A stretch of 64,000 nt of DNA from Allolobophora icterica. Taxonomy: Eukaryota > Annelida > Clitellata > Crassiclitellata > Lumbricidae. Both the position numbers and the translations under genes were made by a program. The stretch is from positions 1,336,747 through 1,400,746 of the forward strand of contig OY744614.1 of NCBI GenBank assembly GCA_963556255.1, read 5' to 3'. Shown piece after piece: positions 33,110 through 45,889 of this stretch (position 1 is the first letter of the stretch; every line of letters begins with the position of its first letter). The notes under the pieces are model-generated. The model saw only the letters and a program-made list of their open reading frames with translations, made no database searches and had not been told where the DNA came from.

Positions 33110-33405
33110 AAATCAAGGTACCTGGACCCGAACCAACGGAGTTCTTCTGAGCAAAGTTGCAGACTGGGATTCGAACTGTGGACGCTGAGTTGAAAGGCAG
33201 TGAAGATGAGACACGGTAGCTGATTGGTTACGACGAAGGCATTGTAACGAGGGCATTGTAACGAGGAGAGTACGGGTTCGATCCTCCTCCCCTGAGACGG
33301 TTACTGTATAGGGACATTGAGCAAGTCCTTCACTGACAGTTGCTCAGCGCCATCGATTGATGCCTGATCATTGAATAGTGGCGCTTAATAAATGCATAAA
33401 AGTAA
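33110..33405 (+). mobile_element. SINE-a with second tail type
   Basis: The upstream part has CAGACTGGGATTCGAACTGT. Then an A box in GACACGGTAGCTGATTGGTT and a B box in GTACGGGTTCGATCCTCCTC. Next come GAGACGGTTACTGTATAGGG, AGCAAGTCCTTCACTGACAG, and a tail with inverted GCGCCA..TGGCGC before TTAATAAATGCATAAAA. A small tandem duplication (GAAGGCATTGTAACGAGGGC) sits between the boxes. Confidence 0.75.
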
Positions 33406-33545
33406 TAATGCCTTACTTTGTGTCTAACAACATCTTCTCGATGTCCGTTCAGTTAACGACGACCTTACCTTTCACCAATGCTGAGCAAAGTGATTTAAAT
33501 GCAATTGACGTATATCTATAGCAAGGAGTCGAAACGTTTTAGAAT
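33406..33545 (-). repeat. A-repeat fragment
   Basis: CTAACAACATCTTCTCGATG, GTTAACGACGACCTTACC and TCGAAACGTTTTAG. Confidence 0.7.
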
Positions 33546-33699
33546 TTTAATACATGGCGAATCAGCCAGATCTTAAATTGCAGTCTACGCTTAGTGATTT
33601 AGAAATTAGATATAGTCTTCTTCAGCATTTCCCTGAATTGGCTAATTATAGCATGTTTCAAGATCTGGATATAGTTGAGGAAGTAGAAGAAGAAGAAGA

Positions 33700-33795
33700 G
33701 GTTGGGGTGGGGGAGGGTCCATAGAGTAGTGGTAACATCACTGGCGGCATGAAGAGCAAGAGGTAGCGGGATCGTGATGTAGGACGCTAATATTT
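33700..33795 (+). mobile_element. SINE-b 5' fragment
   Basis: GGGAGGGTCCATAGAGTAGT (A-box region) to GGTAGCGGGATCGTGATGTA. No tail. Confidence 0.4.
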
Positions 33796-34139
33796 TCACG
33801 ATATATTATAACTCGTTACTCAGTTTCATGGCATGTGAGCTGTTCTGTGGTTGACTCTAGGGGGGGGCGGGGGGTCAACGCCCCGTATTTCCTGTCTCTA
33901 TATTGTTTTTGATTTTTTATGTAGCTTTCGCCTTTGGTTACGATGGATGAAGATTGGAACTTGCAGACACTTCCAGCTTAGCTAAAAATGTCGAAGACGT
34001 TGGCTACGACGCTCGTTTATGAATGGAAACGAACGTCGCTAAAATGGGTGTCTAAAAAGCTAGCGTTTTTCACATGGCGAAAAAAAGGACTTTTTCAAAC
34101 GGTTGTATCTTGGCCGTTTGTATTCCTTTTAATGGGATG

Positions 34140-34560
34140 TTTTTTCCGCCAAGGAACGACCTCTGGACCAAGGTATTATTGTGACTCCGTCAGGCCTTTA
34201 GCCGTCAGATCTGGAGAGGCCGTTGGACTCTTCGATGGCCTGTATTTTGGCTGTAGTGAAAGCCCGCCAGATCACGGCATAGATCATGCCATGTCGCTGT
34301 TGCCTTCCCGCTCCTTTGACACCAGAGAATCGGTGATGACCATTGCGTTCTACTATGGCACCACATTTACATATGTGTTTTCACACAACGCAGTCCCCAG
34401 CCGGCTGCCGGCTGCGATTCTTAGTACTTCCTCTGGCATCCGTAATCCTTCTGTTGTTATGGGAAGTGCATGAAGCCAGTCTCCTGAGTGTGGTGATTGC
34501 ACACCCAGCAGTCTGGCTTTAACAGCTGCAGAGTCACTAGTTTTTCTGATAGGCCTTGAA
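34140..34560 (-). pseudogene. RFN-LINE ORF fragment (upstream part of the same family)
   Basis: Minus-strand frame pieces: ARLLGVQSPHSGDWLHALPI, GLRMPEEVLRIAAGSRLGTA, then in a shifted frame YAVIWRAFTTAKIQAIEES and NGLSRSDG-stop-RPDGVTIIPW (stop at 34199-34201). I recognise these as successive segments of a LINE polyprotein whose C-terminus is the RFN motif seen at 1035 and 20502. At least one frameshift and one stop. Confidence 0.6.
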
Positions 34561-34699
34561 GTGCACGTCTTCCTGTGCGATTTGCCGTTCGGACAAAATA
34601 CCTCCTTACAAATGTAGAAACCGGAAATTAAATCTCTTCTACAACCACAGCAGTGACGAGAGCGCAAACCAAAAGATGGCACGAGAGCTGGATCTGGCG

Positions 34700-35758
34700 A
34701 TTATTTTTATTAATCCAAACATTTAACGTCGTCTTATGGCATCAAAGGCCGTTGACGACAATTCATAAATGCAATTTACAGAAAACAAGATACTTATAGC
34801 GTCCGAAAGACACCATTTAAAAGTGTCAACCAGAGCCGTACAATGTCATAGAATGTCACATCATTTAAAGCATTATATCTAATATTGTTTGAGATTATAA
34901 TACACATATTAGTAAAATGCTTGATGCAATTTAAACAGTATTTTACAACAACTACCACACATAAGATATATTTAAACAATTTCAAATATAAATGCACAGT
35001 ACATATAATTATAATTATGACATTATATTCTTTTTCTACATTTGAAATTTCTAAGCAATTATTTCTTATTCTTCAGCTTAACGACATTCCATGGTAATAT
35101 CAACTGCTACAATTACACCATGCACGAAATAATAACAAATTCACAAACCGCATACACATTAAATGAAACATATGGTATACCAAGTTGCTTTTTTTTACAC
35201 TGTTCAGATATTTAACACACTCGACCATAAATGTATTTAATTAACAAAGCATATATAAACATATAATTACAATTGTTTAAAGTTGTGTTTCAGTGTATTG
35301 TATTCACATTTACCTTATATTTCCTGTATTGCAACACAATATTGTAACACTATACAATATAGTATATTTTCCAATACATAAACCAAATCATACCATATCT
35401 AAACAACAAAATGTTAGAGGGTAGTAACATAAATACTCAATAATCAATATTTTATATATGTAATTTACTAACATCAAATTTTTATTACATATATAATATA
35501 ATATAACAACTGATAAGAAAATGGTCATACAGGGTCTCCAATAACCAATATGCAAAAGATACAACTAAAGAATGTTGCATAAGGGTATTATTATAAAAAG
35601 TGTATTATAATAATGTAATGCCTAATACAATAAAATAAAATGCACAAAGAAAACATATACAAAAAAAAAACTAGTGTTAACAAACTGTTTACAGTAGCAA
35701 ACATAACATATCTATTTACAAAATTTGACCTTTAGTAATTATTTTATTATAATTATCT
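34700..35758 (-). mobile_element. R-LINE 3' end, older copy
   Basis: On the minus strand it runs from the last ORF codons (ACTAAAGGTCAAATTTTGTA, 35747-35728) through the UTR to GACGACGTTAAATGTTTGGA and ATAAAAATAA. It is diverged from 23490-24380 but collinear with it. A 5' truncation lies near 35758. Confidence 0.75.
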
Positions 35759-35761
35759 GGC

Positions 35762-36235
35762 GATTAGAAGCGATTGAAGTATATCTATAGCTCGGAATGA
35801 AAACGTTTAAAAGGTGTCTAAACTGGAACAGTGGATTTCACGTTTTAATGTTCATTGTACTCACGACATCTTGCGACTGCAAGGGTCGTTTACGAGAACC
35901 CTACCGAAATTCGACGCAATTGCCATCCAATCTATTAAACAATTGGTAAATATAAAGGCGTAATACAATACAATACAACACATACAATACAGAAGTGTAT
36001 GATATAATGCAGCATTATTTTTTTGTAAAACGGCATCTTGTGGATGTCAGTTCCGTTGACGACGGCCTACTAGATGATTGTAGAAAGTTTGGCGACGGAA
36101 CGCGATTGAGGAGTATTTATAATTGGGGAACGAATCGTTTTAAAGGTGTGTTACTGGAGCAGTGGATTTCAAGTATTAATGTCCAGTATAGGCATCGTAG
36201 GGACATCTTGTGACTCGAACCAACTGCTATTCAAG
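35762..36235 (-). repeat. A-repeat/unit copies in tandem
   Basis: AACGTTTAAAAGGTGTCTAA (35804), ACTCACGACATCTTGCGACT (35859), a TACAA pentamer run (35962-35990), AACGGCATCTTGTGGATGTC (36029), GTTTTAAAGGTGTGTTACTG (36138) and GGGACATCTTGTGACTCGAA (36200). Confidence 0.7.
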
Positions 36236-36289
36236 CGATTAAATGGAATTACACACACACAACAGGAGTGGTTGGAAGAGTTGTTATTA

Positions 36290-36645
36290 ATGATAATTTT
36301 CAGTTAGGGCGACGATGATGATTTTGATCGTAGTTGAGGTAACGAAGTCCGAAAGGGAATAAGAGGGACTGGAACAGTCTGGAAGTGGAACATAGAAGGC
36401 GCGGATAGAGGAAGAGAATGTTGAAGGAGTGAGGGCAGGATGGAAGGATACAGCGAGGGAGAGCATGGATGACAGAGGGAGTGAAAAGAAGCGTTGAATA
36501 ACGTTGTACGATTGGTTTACTACTTGAAGAAGGGCATTCCTTAGGTTAACTCTGAGGCAGCCATAGGTATGAAGTATTAGCGACTTCATTTTCTTAGTCG
36601 TATCATCTTTCCACCGACAGTGTACGGCTAGTGCACTACTAATCA
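36290..36645 (-). mobile_element. SINE-c family body, head lost next to the ATC array
   Basis: Minus strand: GTGCACTAGCCGTACACTGT, CGGTGGAAAGATGATACGAC and ACTTCATACCTATGGCTGCC. The frame encodes LHTYGCLR, also seen as LHTYGCLG at 44986-45429. It is collinear with 44950-45357. Confidence 0.6.
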
Positions 36646-37452
<807 letters not shown>

Positions 37453-37689
37453 ACCTTATCAGCGCTTCTGATTAGGTTGTACGGCGAAAGCCGCTTTATA
37501 AGTCTGTAAATGCAATGCAATACAATTCAATACAATTATCATTGTCATCGTCAAGGCTTACTCCGCTTGATGTTGTAGTTTTTTGTAGGCGCCCTTGTTA
37601 CGGCAAGGCTGTGTTGTGGCACCATAGAAATTGACGTTGTTATTATAGTTTTCATTATTTGTTTATTATCATTATTATTATTTTCTCTG

Positions 37690-37790
37690 ACAGTTCGTAA
37701 TTCTAATCGTAATCGTGAACTCCAAATGTCTAAAGCGCCAATCGAAAGCTAACCGCAGGGCACTAGCTTATTCACGAGCGATGAATTTCA
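37690..37790 (-). mobile_element. GATTAC-LINE 3' tail fragment
   Basis: Minus strand: GTGAATAAGCTAGTGCCCTG, GCGCTTTAGACATTTGGAGT and ACGATTACGATTAGAATTAC. Confidence 0.6.
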
Positions 37791-38104
37791 AGAAAACTGG
37801 CGATTGAACCCCATTGGCATTATGTGTAATTGTAGTGTTTAGCTGGAAGTCAATCTAAATCTTCGGTCGGTGTGACTGATGAACCTGATGAAATACGCGA
37901 CAGGTGAATATGTAGCCTGGAATAGCGGTGTTTGAAAGGTGTCTAACTTCAGTCGTGGATTTAATCATGAACTTCTATACGCAGTGCAATAGAATAACAA
38001 CACAATACACTACAACTGTGCATAGATGAAGTCGGTAAACACTAAACAATGCTGCATTAAATCATAAACTACTATAAGATGCAGTTGTAGGCAGAAATCA
38101 GCGC

Positions 38105-38185
38105 AAACTCACAATTGTTCTGCGCCATCGATTGATGATTGATCATTAAATATAGTGGCGCTTAATAAATGCGTAGAATAATTAT
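38105..38185 (+). mobile_element. SINE-a 3' tail fragment (second type)
   Basis: TTCTGCGCCATCGATTGATG and ATATAGTGGCGCTTAATAAA, then TGCGTAGAATAATTATG. Confidence 0.6.
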
Positions 38186-40104
38186 GATCCTACAGAGATT
38201 ACTCGGTGCTTGGTCCTGAGACAGACCATACGATGCTCTATGACACCAGCTGCTGAAGCCAGGATGACGATCGAGCATCACGTGTCCCAATCTACGCCCA
38301 CAGGGCTACAAAATAATCGTTAGGTGGCGCCAGTAACGATGAAAGGCGGCATCTTGAACGAGTGGACAGGACATTCTCGCTTATATGCTGAGGGCTAGAA
38401 AATGATGTCGCCGGCACTACCTAACCACGTATGCCTCGATCGATACAGACTCTAACTGGCTAGGATATGCAGGTTGGCCTAATTACCTACGATGGCCTAA
38501 TTACCTACGTTGGCCTAATTACCACATTGACCTAATTACTTATGTAAGCCTAATACTGGCCGTGTTCTAATTACCTACATTGGCCTACTTCTCTATGTTG
38601 GCCTAATAACCGACGTTGGCCTTATTGACTGCGTTGACCGATTTACCAACGTTGATCTTATTACCGATGTTGGCCTTGTTACCTTAAAGTCATCAAGAAC
38701 AGGAAGATGAAATAGAATTGCCCTTAGGCCTATAGAAAAGAATTTTTTTCTGTAAAAGTTAGGCACATACCACTTCACGCTCTAGCACAGCTCTACTGTA
38801 GTTCTTTCTCTAAAATATATTTCAGAACAAATTATTTGAAGATACCGGAATTAAAAAATCCATTCAGTTGACGACGACCTTGGAATTAACCGCAAAGAAA
38901 TGTGACGTATAAACGCCGTTGACGATCATCTATACCTACAAAAGGAAGCGTTTAAAAGGTATCTAAGCGGGGCGGTGGATTTCACAAATAATGCCCATTG
39001 CACTAAAGACATCTAGTGATTGCCAGGGTTGTTGATGGGAACCCAAGCGATTAAACGTTTTGCCTTGAAACAGTGATATATGCTGGCCGCTTAATTCAAC
39101 GAGGGCTTGTCCCATTGAGCCTGCCAATGTGAGGGCATTGTCTCTGCGTCATCGATCACCGTCTTGGAGGATCACCCACACTTCGCGGCTAGGAGCTCAG
39201 CATCCCGTGTAAGCTGGGTAGAGGTTAAGATGGAGGATTAGAGGGGAGAGTGCCCGCGGCTGAAGCCAAAAATGCAGGAAGTTCCAGCGACGGCACCCTC
39301 CAGAATTATTATTATTATCATTAATATATTATAGTTATTATTAATCTAAACTTCATTCCCCGAAATTTATTTGCAGTTCTTTCTTTAAAATAGAATCCGA
39401 AAGAAATCATTTGAAAATACCGGAATTCAAACAAAGCCTTACTTTGTGTTTAACAACATCTTCTCGATGTCCGTGACTCCGTTCAGTTGACGACGACCAT
39501 GCATTTCACCGTATTGATTAACTAATCTGGCGAATAAACGCGACCTACGTAATCTACGCCTGGATACGAAACGTTTTAAAGGTGTTTAAACTGACGCAGT
39601 TGATTTAATGTATTATGTCCATTGTACTAACGACATCTTGCGACTGTCAGGGTCGTTGACGAGAACGCTAAGGAGATTCGAAGGAATTGCTATCCAAGCG
39701 ATTAAACGATTGGTTAATACATGGCGCAATTTGCCTTGCGCACTAGGAGTACCCGTGCCCCACCTTTTTTTAAATCAATTAGCTTAAGGTTGGATAAGGT
39801 CGACATCAACGGTCTTTGCAACAATAAGATATCGCTAAACAGTGGTAACTACTGCTACTACGCGTATCTGGTAGTGCCAGTCCCCAAGCCTAGATAAAGA
39901 AGGAGGGTGACGCTGATCATCTATGTTCTCAAACAGCCTCGTTAAACAATAGCAAACCTTTTTCCATGTTTGTTATTAGTTCATTTGTTCGCTACACAAT
40001 GCTTACTATAATTAATAAATTAAACAAGTTAAATTGTGATGGCAATTGTGACAATTTCTATAATATCGTCAGTAGCAAGTTACTTCTAGGATGCTATAGA
40101 ATGG

Positions 40105-40440
40105 CAATGGGGGGGGGGGCTTATAGTAATGGATAACACACTGGCGTGAAGAGTAGTATGTACCAAGATCGAATCCCGTAGACCCCATAAGGTTAATTCA
40201 GCCTTCCACTCGCTAGAGGGCGGTGGTGGTTAAATGAATAGTAGGCCGTGATTGGCGCCATGTTGGCTGCCGTATTAACAGTTTTATACTACTCCTGTAA
40301 AACTGTTATCATGTGCTTCTACAGCATACATGTATGTAAGGCGCCCTGTATGGCTGCCGTTTCTACTATATGTATGTTCACTGTACAGCGCAGTGCGGTT
40401 AGCAGGCTCTTAAATAAAAAAAAGATTATTATTATTAACT
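40105..40440 (+). mobile_element. SINE-b, longest copy
   Basis: A-box-like TTATAGTAATGGATAACACA, B-box-like CAAGATCGAATCCCGTAGAC, GGTTAATTCAGCCTTCCACT, GCGCCATGTTGGCTGCCGTA and GTGCGGTTAGCAGGCTCTTA, then AATAAAAAAAAGATTATT. It contains an internal duplication of the GGCGCC..GGCTGCCGT block (40253, 40341). Confidence 0.75.
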
Positions 40441-40972
40441 CCTGGCGCAACTTACATAGTAAGTATATGGTCTCATAATGTAGCGATTAATATTTATAAC
40501 TGGAGATAATGCTGAGAGTTACATATGGTAATTGAACGCGATTAACGATTATTTTTAGTTGAAAATAGAAGCCTTTAAAAGGCGTCAAACTGGAACCGTA
40601 GGTTTTATGTAACAATATTTAGTGCTTAGCGACATCTCGTGGAAGTAAGTTGCGTTAACGTCGACCTCAACCGAAATACAAATCCGCGTATAAGATTGTA
40701 ATTATAATTGAGATAATTTATATAGGATCGTCAGTAGCAAGCCACTCTATGATCATAGGCGTAGACTCTGAGATGGACTGTACATTTAATGCAACAAGTG
40801 TAGAATGAATAACCAAATGCCCCCAATATTTTGGACAAGTTTACACCAGTGTATATGATGTATAAGAAAGTCAACTGTCGGCGCAAAGGCTTAGAATTCC
40901 AGAGCAAGTACAGTTTTAACTGTTTAACTTAGTTGCTTATTAAAATAAACTAGGGCTTCTCGTCATCTAGCA
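40441..40972 (-). repeat. Units and unassigned DNA
   Basis: A unit pair near 40500-40680 (CCTTTAAAAGGCGTCAAACT and TAGCGACATCTCGTGGAAGT). 40690-40960 shows nothing recognisable. Confidence 0.45.
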
Positions 40973-41316
40973 CATAGGTTTTCAAACTGTGGTCCGCGGA
41001 CCAAGAGGGGTCCGCGAAGGATATGGCGGGAGTCCGCGAGAGCGTTCTGAAAACATTCATTAATGATTAACACTGCATTGTAACCGAAATGGTAACAGAA
41101 AACTTATATAGCGCCACTCAGATCAGCATTAACAAACTGTGTTTTCAACTTCATACACTAGGCCCCTACTTATAAGCAAGCTTGTATTTTGGAAATAGTC
41201 TGCCTGTAATTTTGTTTAAATTTTAAGTGACAAATTTTACGTTTTAAATGCTTGGGTCCGCGAGCTATGCCTAGAAAAAATAAGGGTCCCTGGTCCAAAA
41301 AGTTTGAAAACCTCTG
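40973..41316. mobile_element. hAT MITE, 344 bp, perfect 8-bp TSD
   Basis: Ends CATAGGTTTTCAAACTG and, inverted, CAGAGGTTTTCAAACTT, flanked by ATCTAGCA at 40965-40972 and 41317-41324. The subterminal GTGGTCCGCGGACC and GGGTCCGCGA motifs are typical of hAT MITEs. Non-coding. Confidence 0.85.
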
Positions 41317-42419
41317 ATCTAGCATAGTTCTTCGCTATTACACGAATTTTCAGTGTTCAGCGATATCTAATGACTGCTAGGACCGTTCGCGTGGCCCACC
41401 GTTCCAGCCTTTAAACACCTTTAAAACGTAGCCATTCCCAGCTACATAAAAGAAAACCAATCGCGTTCAATCGCTATTTAAAAAAAGAGCTGTAATATGC
41501 CAAACCAATTTCTTTCGATAGATACAATACAATTTATTATACAATACAATACAATACAGCGTCGTTATACAGCAACCAACACCAACCAATCTGTTTAGTT
41601 TATCTCTATTTATGGGATTTTCGTTGACATGGTGAAGTCGCTCTTAGTCTGTCAGCCATAAGAAGCTGAAAAGTTCTGTTCCGCTGCGTTCGTCTTAAGT
41701 AATCAATTTTAATTTTAAGCCTTTTCACTGCCTCACAAAGGCTGAAATTTTATTGTATCGTCGTACATTGTGTTCTATTATTGTATTGTTTTTTTATTTT
41801 ATTTTATACATGCTTCAAGTATTTGCGAGTAACTCGGAAAAGCGTTGCAGTTGTATTGTGTTGCATCGGATTTTGTATTGCGTTGTCTTGTAGTGTATTT
41901 GTAGTGTATTCCATTATATTGTATTGTTTGTGTTTCGCTGCTACTAATTTATAATGTGTTTGTTCAAACTAACACCTCACTTTAAAATTGTACTCTTAGT
42001 GTGATTGTAACTACAAATGGTTGCTCAGTTATTCATTAATTTCTTCGTTCGCCTGTTCGCTGTTCTTTCCAGCTGCCGTACGTGAAGATAACATTCTCGG
42101 ATTCCGTCAGACCACGCCCTGAGAAACGTTCTGTTCTCGTCAACGACTGTGTATAACTGCATTTTTACATCTTATGTAGTAGTAATTTTAGTGTTTAGCG
42201 ACATCTTTTGGATTATTAGTTACTTCGAAATCGACCTTAACCTTGATGGGCTGTCTTCGATTACGTCTATCCATTGAACGCGACTAGCGAATAAGTAGCT
42301 AAGAATAACGTCGTTTTCAAGGTGTTTTATCTTCAGTCGTGGATTTAATCATGACCACCTAAATACAATACAATACAACACAACACAATACAATAGAACT
42401 GTGTATAATTATATGTTCA

Positions 42420-42960
<541 letters not shown>

Positions 42961-42999
42961 TCGCAAAACTGATTTAAAGACGAGCTAACTTTTTATTAT

Positions 43000-43290
43000 T
43001 AATCCAAAGTTTACCGTCGTCTTTTGACATCAATGGCCGTTGACGACAATTTACAAGTACAATTCACAGAAAACAAAATACTTATAGCATCCGAGAGACA
43101 CCATTTAAAGGTGTTAAACAGAGCTGCACAATATCACTATTGTCACATCATTTAAAGCAATATATCTAATATTGTTTATGATACACATATTAATAAAATG
43201 TTCGATGCAATTTAAACAGTATTTTGGAACAATTACCACACACAAGAAATATTTAAACAATTTCAAATATAAATGCACAGTCGGCCCTAT
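43000..43290 (-). mobile_element. R-LINE 3' end fragment
   Basis: Minus strand ends GACGACGGTAAACTTTGGAT. It includes TTAACACCTTTAAATGGTGT and AATTGTCGTCAACGGCCATT. Most similar to 34700-35000. Confidence 0.7.
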
Positions 43291-43530
43291 TTTCTTATTT
43301 CTTAACGATTGAACGCAATTGCTGAAAATGTAGTTGTGAATGGCGTGTTTTAAAGGTGTCCAGATGGGAAGAATGGGTTTTTATGTAGTATTATGAATTG
43401 GTGCGTAATGGCCTTCGTGACCTCATCTCTGTTATTTTGAGAATCATGGGCTGATTCAATTTCTGCATCTTTGTTTTCTACTGGAACCATTTCAAATCTG
43501 TTTTCCTTTACCTTAATTTTATTTATTTTA

Positions 43531-44410
43531 TTACTCTGAGGATCTTGGGTGGTTTATGTTCTGTATTTTCTGCATGTGGGGATTGCACAATATATCGGAC
43601 TCATTCACAACCATCTCGGATTGTTGAGCAATAATTTCCAATAGATCACCATGCAAGATGGACTTATGAACATGTAAATCAAAAGCCCCTATTGCACCAT
43701 CTTCAATTTTGGTACTTGTCTTAATATTTTTAGTTTCATCTTCAATTTTCTTTACATCAACTTCATGAGCATTTTCTGAATGAACGTCTTTTGACATACA
43801 CGTAATCACAGAATTTGGAATTCTATGTACTGATTTGCATTTATCAACAAATTTATTCACTGGTTGTATTTTCTGCTTCTTCTTCTTCTTAGGTTGAGAG
43901 ATATGCTTATTTCTACCAACCAATTTGTTGTCAAGGTGATCTTTGCGAAGTTCTTCTTTCACCATTCTCCCTCGCAATCCAGTCGATTTCATTGGAACGA
44001 CAAAATAAATCTTCTTCCGAGATGAAGTCGATTGATTTCAGAGATTGGGAGATGGAAGCGAAGTAGCTGTAGTTGTAGATGTAGATGTAGTATGCTTCAT
44101 CAAATGTGAAAGAAGATACGGGACGATCGATTCTATTTTCAAGGAAGGAGGGACGGACTTGGAATTGGTCTCCGAAGACAGGTCGAAAAGAGAGGAGACG
44201 TTGATATCTGAATGCACCGTTTCTGTAGTTTCTACTACAGAAACCGGGCTTGGGTCGGGAGCGCCTCTGAGTAGTCGCCTTGAAGAGGCGCTATATAAAT
44301 TTCGTTGATTGATTGATTGATTGATTGATACAGGCAGCATGGAAGTAGAAAAGGAATTTATTCCCGAAATATCTGAAGAACTAGTTGAAGAGTACAGCTC
44401 TCTTTTTCGT
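43531..44410 (-). pseudogene. Possible degraded exon or retrocopy of an unknown Lys/Ser-rich protein
   Basis: One minus-strand frame is open from about 44410 to 43531 except for a TGA at 44038-44040, over 290 codons in total. It starts KRKRELYSSTSSSDISG. Then comes an inserted LINE tail (44245-44336) translated through. Next are ETVHSDINVSSLFDLSSETN and LKIESIVPYLLSHLMKH, a Thr/Ser run, KKIYFVVPMKSTGLRGRMVK, a basic patch QPKKKKKQKIQP (possible nuclear signal), and FDLHVHKSILHGDLLEIIAQ. I recognise no domain. Codon-like composition over this length is unusual in this window, but the stop and the insertion argue for a decayed copy. Splice sites were not evident. Confidence 0.4.
44245..44336 (+). 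mobile_element. L2/CR1-like LINE or SINE 3' tail
   Basis: GGGAGCGCCTCTGAGTAGTC, then the hairpin partner GAAGAGGCGCTATATAAATT, ending in ATTGATTGATTGATTGAT. It is the same 3' hairpin as at 3345-3400 and 1903-1970. Only the last ~70 bp inserted. Confidence 0.65.
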
Positions 44411-44679
44411 TTCTATTTTCCCATTTTTTTTCAATCATTTCTGTTGTATTTATTTTATTTTTGCGGACTGTTTAATGTATTTCTCACCCAAAATTTCTTC
44501 ACTCCCCTGTGTCGCACTAGCGATTGAACGCGATTGTTAAATATGTAGCTGAAAAGGATGCGTTTTAAAGGTGTCTATATGCAGTCGTGGATTAAACGCA
44601 GCAGCATTTGCATTCCCAGTAACATTTCTTGAGATTGGCCGAGGTGTCACGAAGACTTACTGCAGTGATGATGGTGATA

Positions 44680-44681
<2 letters not shown>

Positions 44682-44775
<94 letters not shown>

Positions 44776-44862
44776 GGTGTGACGCCCGAGGGATCCTGTT
44801 TACCTCGGGACAAAAAATAATAATAATAATAATAATAAAAATAAAAAATAAATAATAATATT
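44682..44862 (+). repeat. (TAA)n, RFN-LINE tail remnant (44775-44815), (TAA)n
   Basis: Between two TAA arrays lies ACGCCCGAGGGATCCTGTTT, then ACCTCGGGACAAAAA, the last 40 bp of the RFN-LINE UTR. The layout array-LINE end-array repeats that at 905-1340 and 20404-20762. Confidence 0.8.
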
Positions 44863-44949
44863 AATAGTAAAAATAACAACAAGACAAGGTTGTTCCGAAT
44901 TATTTATAGTCTTTTCAGAACCTTTGCGTTTACTTCCGGTTCAAATACA

Positions 44950-45357
44950 GCAACAATTGTGTTAATAGCAACGACAGAAACGTTATCAGTTATGGTCATG
45001 ATAATGATGATCATAGTTGAGGATACAAATTTTCAAAGGAATAGGATGGACTGGGAGAGGAACAGCGGAGGCGCGGATAGAGGAAGAGAGGATTGAAGCG
45101 GCGAAAGCAAGAAGGATGGAGGCAACGAGGGAAACAGAGGGAGTGGAAAGTGGCGTTGAATAACGTTGTAGGATTGTATTGGTAGCTGAAAAAGAAGAGC
45201 AGTCCCTTAAGCTAGACCCGAGGCAGCCATAGGTATGAAGTGTTGGCAACTTCATTTTCTTAATCTCGACATATGAGATCGGGTGGCCAGTCCTCTCCCT
45301 CGCTGTCTCATCTTCCCACCGACAGTTTACGGTCATTGTACTCATTAGTTGAGCAGT
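44950..45357 (-). mobile_element. SINE-c family body ending at an ATC run
   Basis: Minus strand: AATGAGTACAATGACCGTAA, CGGTGGGAAGATGAGACAGC, ACTTCATACCTATGGCTGCC, and a pyrimidine-rich part to ACTATGATCATCATTATCAT. The tRNA-like head is replaced by a short ATC run (45357-45385). It is collinear with 36290-36645. Confidence 0.6.
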
Positions 45358-45629
45358 CATCATCATCATCTTCATCGTCATCACCATATTCAGTATAGAA
45401 AGTCTTCGTGACATCTCGGCCGCTCTCATGACACCTTAATCGGCAGCGTGACACTTCGATACAACCTTCAAGACAACGTGTTGTCAAGACAAGGCAGCGC
45501 GAAATGAAGAACGTTTGTTCAATCGTTGCAATAACGTGGTTGATAGGGGGCTTATATAGTTACCATCGAAATCCTATGAGTTTTCAACGCCATTGATGAT
45601 GACCTTAACGTACTATTACTTTTTGAGAC

Positions 45630-45740
45630 AGTTAGTAATTCTTATCGTAATCGTAAACTCCAAATTTCTAAAGAGCCAATCGAAAGCTAAGCGCAGGGCA
45701 CCAGCTTATTCACGAGCGATGAATTTCGAGAAATCTGTTG
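45630..45740 (-). mobile_element. GATTAC-LINE 3' tail fragment
   Basis: Minus strand: CGTGAATAAGCTGGTGCCCT, GCTCTTTAGAAATTTGGAGT and TTACGATTACGATAAGAATT. Confidence 0.65.
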
Positions 45741-45889
45741 ATTAGTTTAGTTTAATTAGTTTCTGTTTAAAGACACACTGTGTGATCACATAAGATTAGT
45801 GTTACCCTCCTCCTTAAGCGCCAGTCCAAAGAGTGCTAATCAAGTTTGCCATCCGAATTGCTGAATGAACGGAATTCCTAGATTATATT

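Larger units (their letters stand above)
38357..42310 (-). repeat. Right arm of the inverted duplication (partner 2410-7296)
   Basis: Contains, inverted: the 18-bp minisatellite (38470-38690), A-repeat (38800-39050), E-segment (39050-39310), A-repeat with intact insertion site (39330-39790), the CTGGCAC family (39850-39950), and the segment with GACGGAATCCGAGAATGTTA (inverted at 42090-42109). An extra ~1.88 kb (about 40036-41919) with a SINE-b and a hAT MITE is absent from the left arm. Confidence 0.8.

Noticed and set aside
33988..34473. 161-codon plus-strand open frame
   Set aside because: Its 3' two-thirds is antisense to a decayed RFN-LINE fragment (34140-34560) with recognisable motifs; the plus frame has none.
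44038..44040. In-frame TGA as a selenocysteine codon
   Set aside because: No downstream SECIS-like structure was recognised, and the frame also contains a LINE-tail insertion, so decay is simpler.
44986..45429. 147-codon minus-strand frame shared in part with 36287-36646
   Set aside because: Both are copies of the SINE-c family body; the frames diverge by indels and only a short LHTYGCL string is common.
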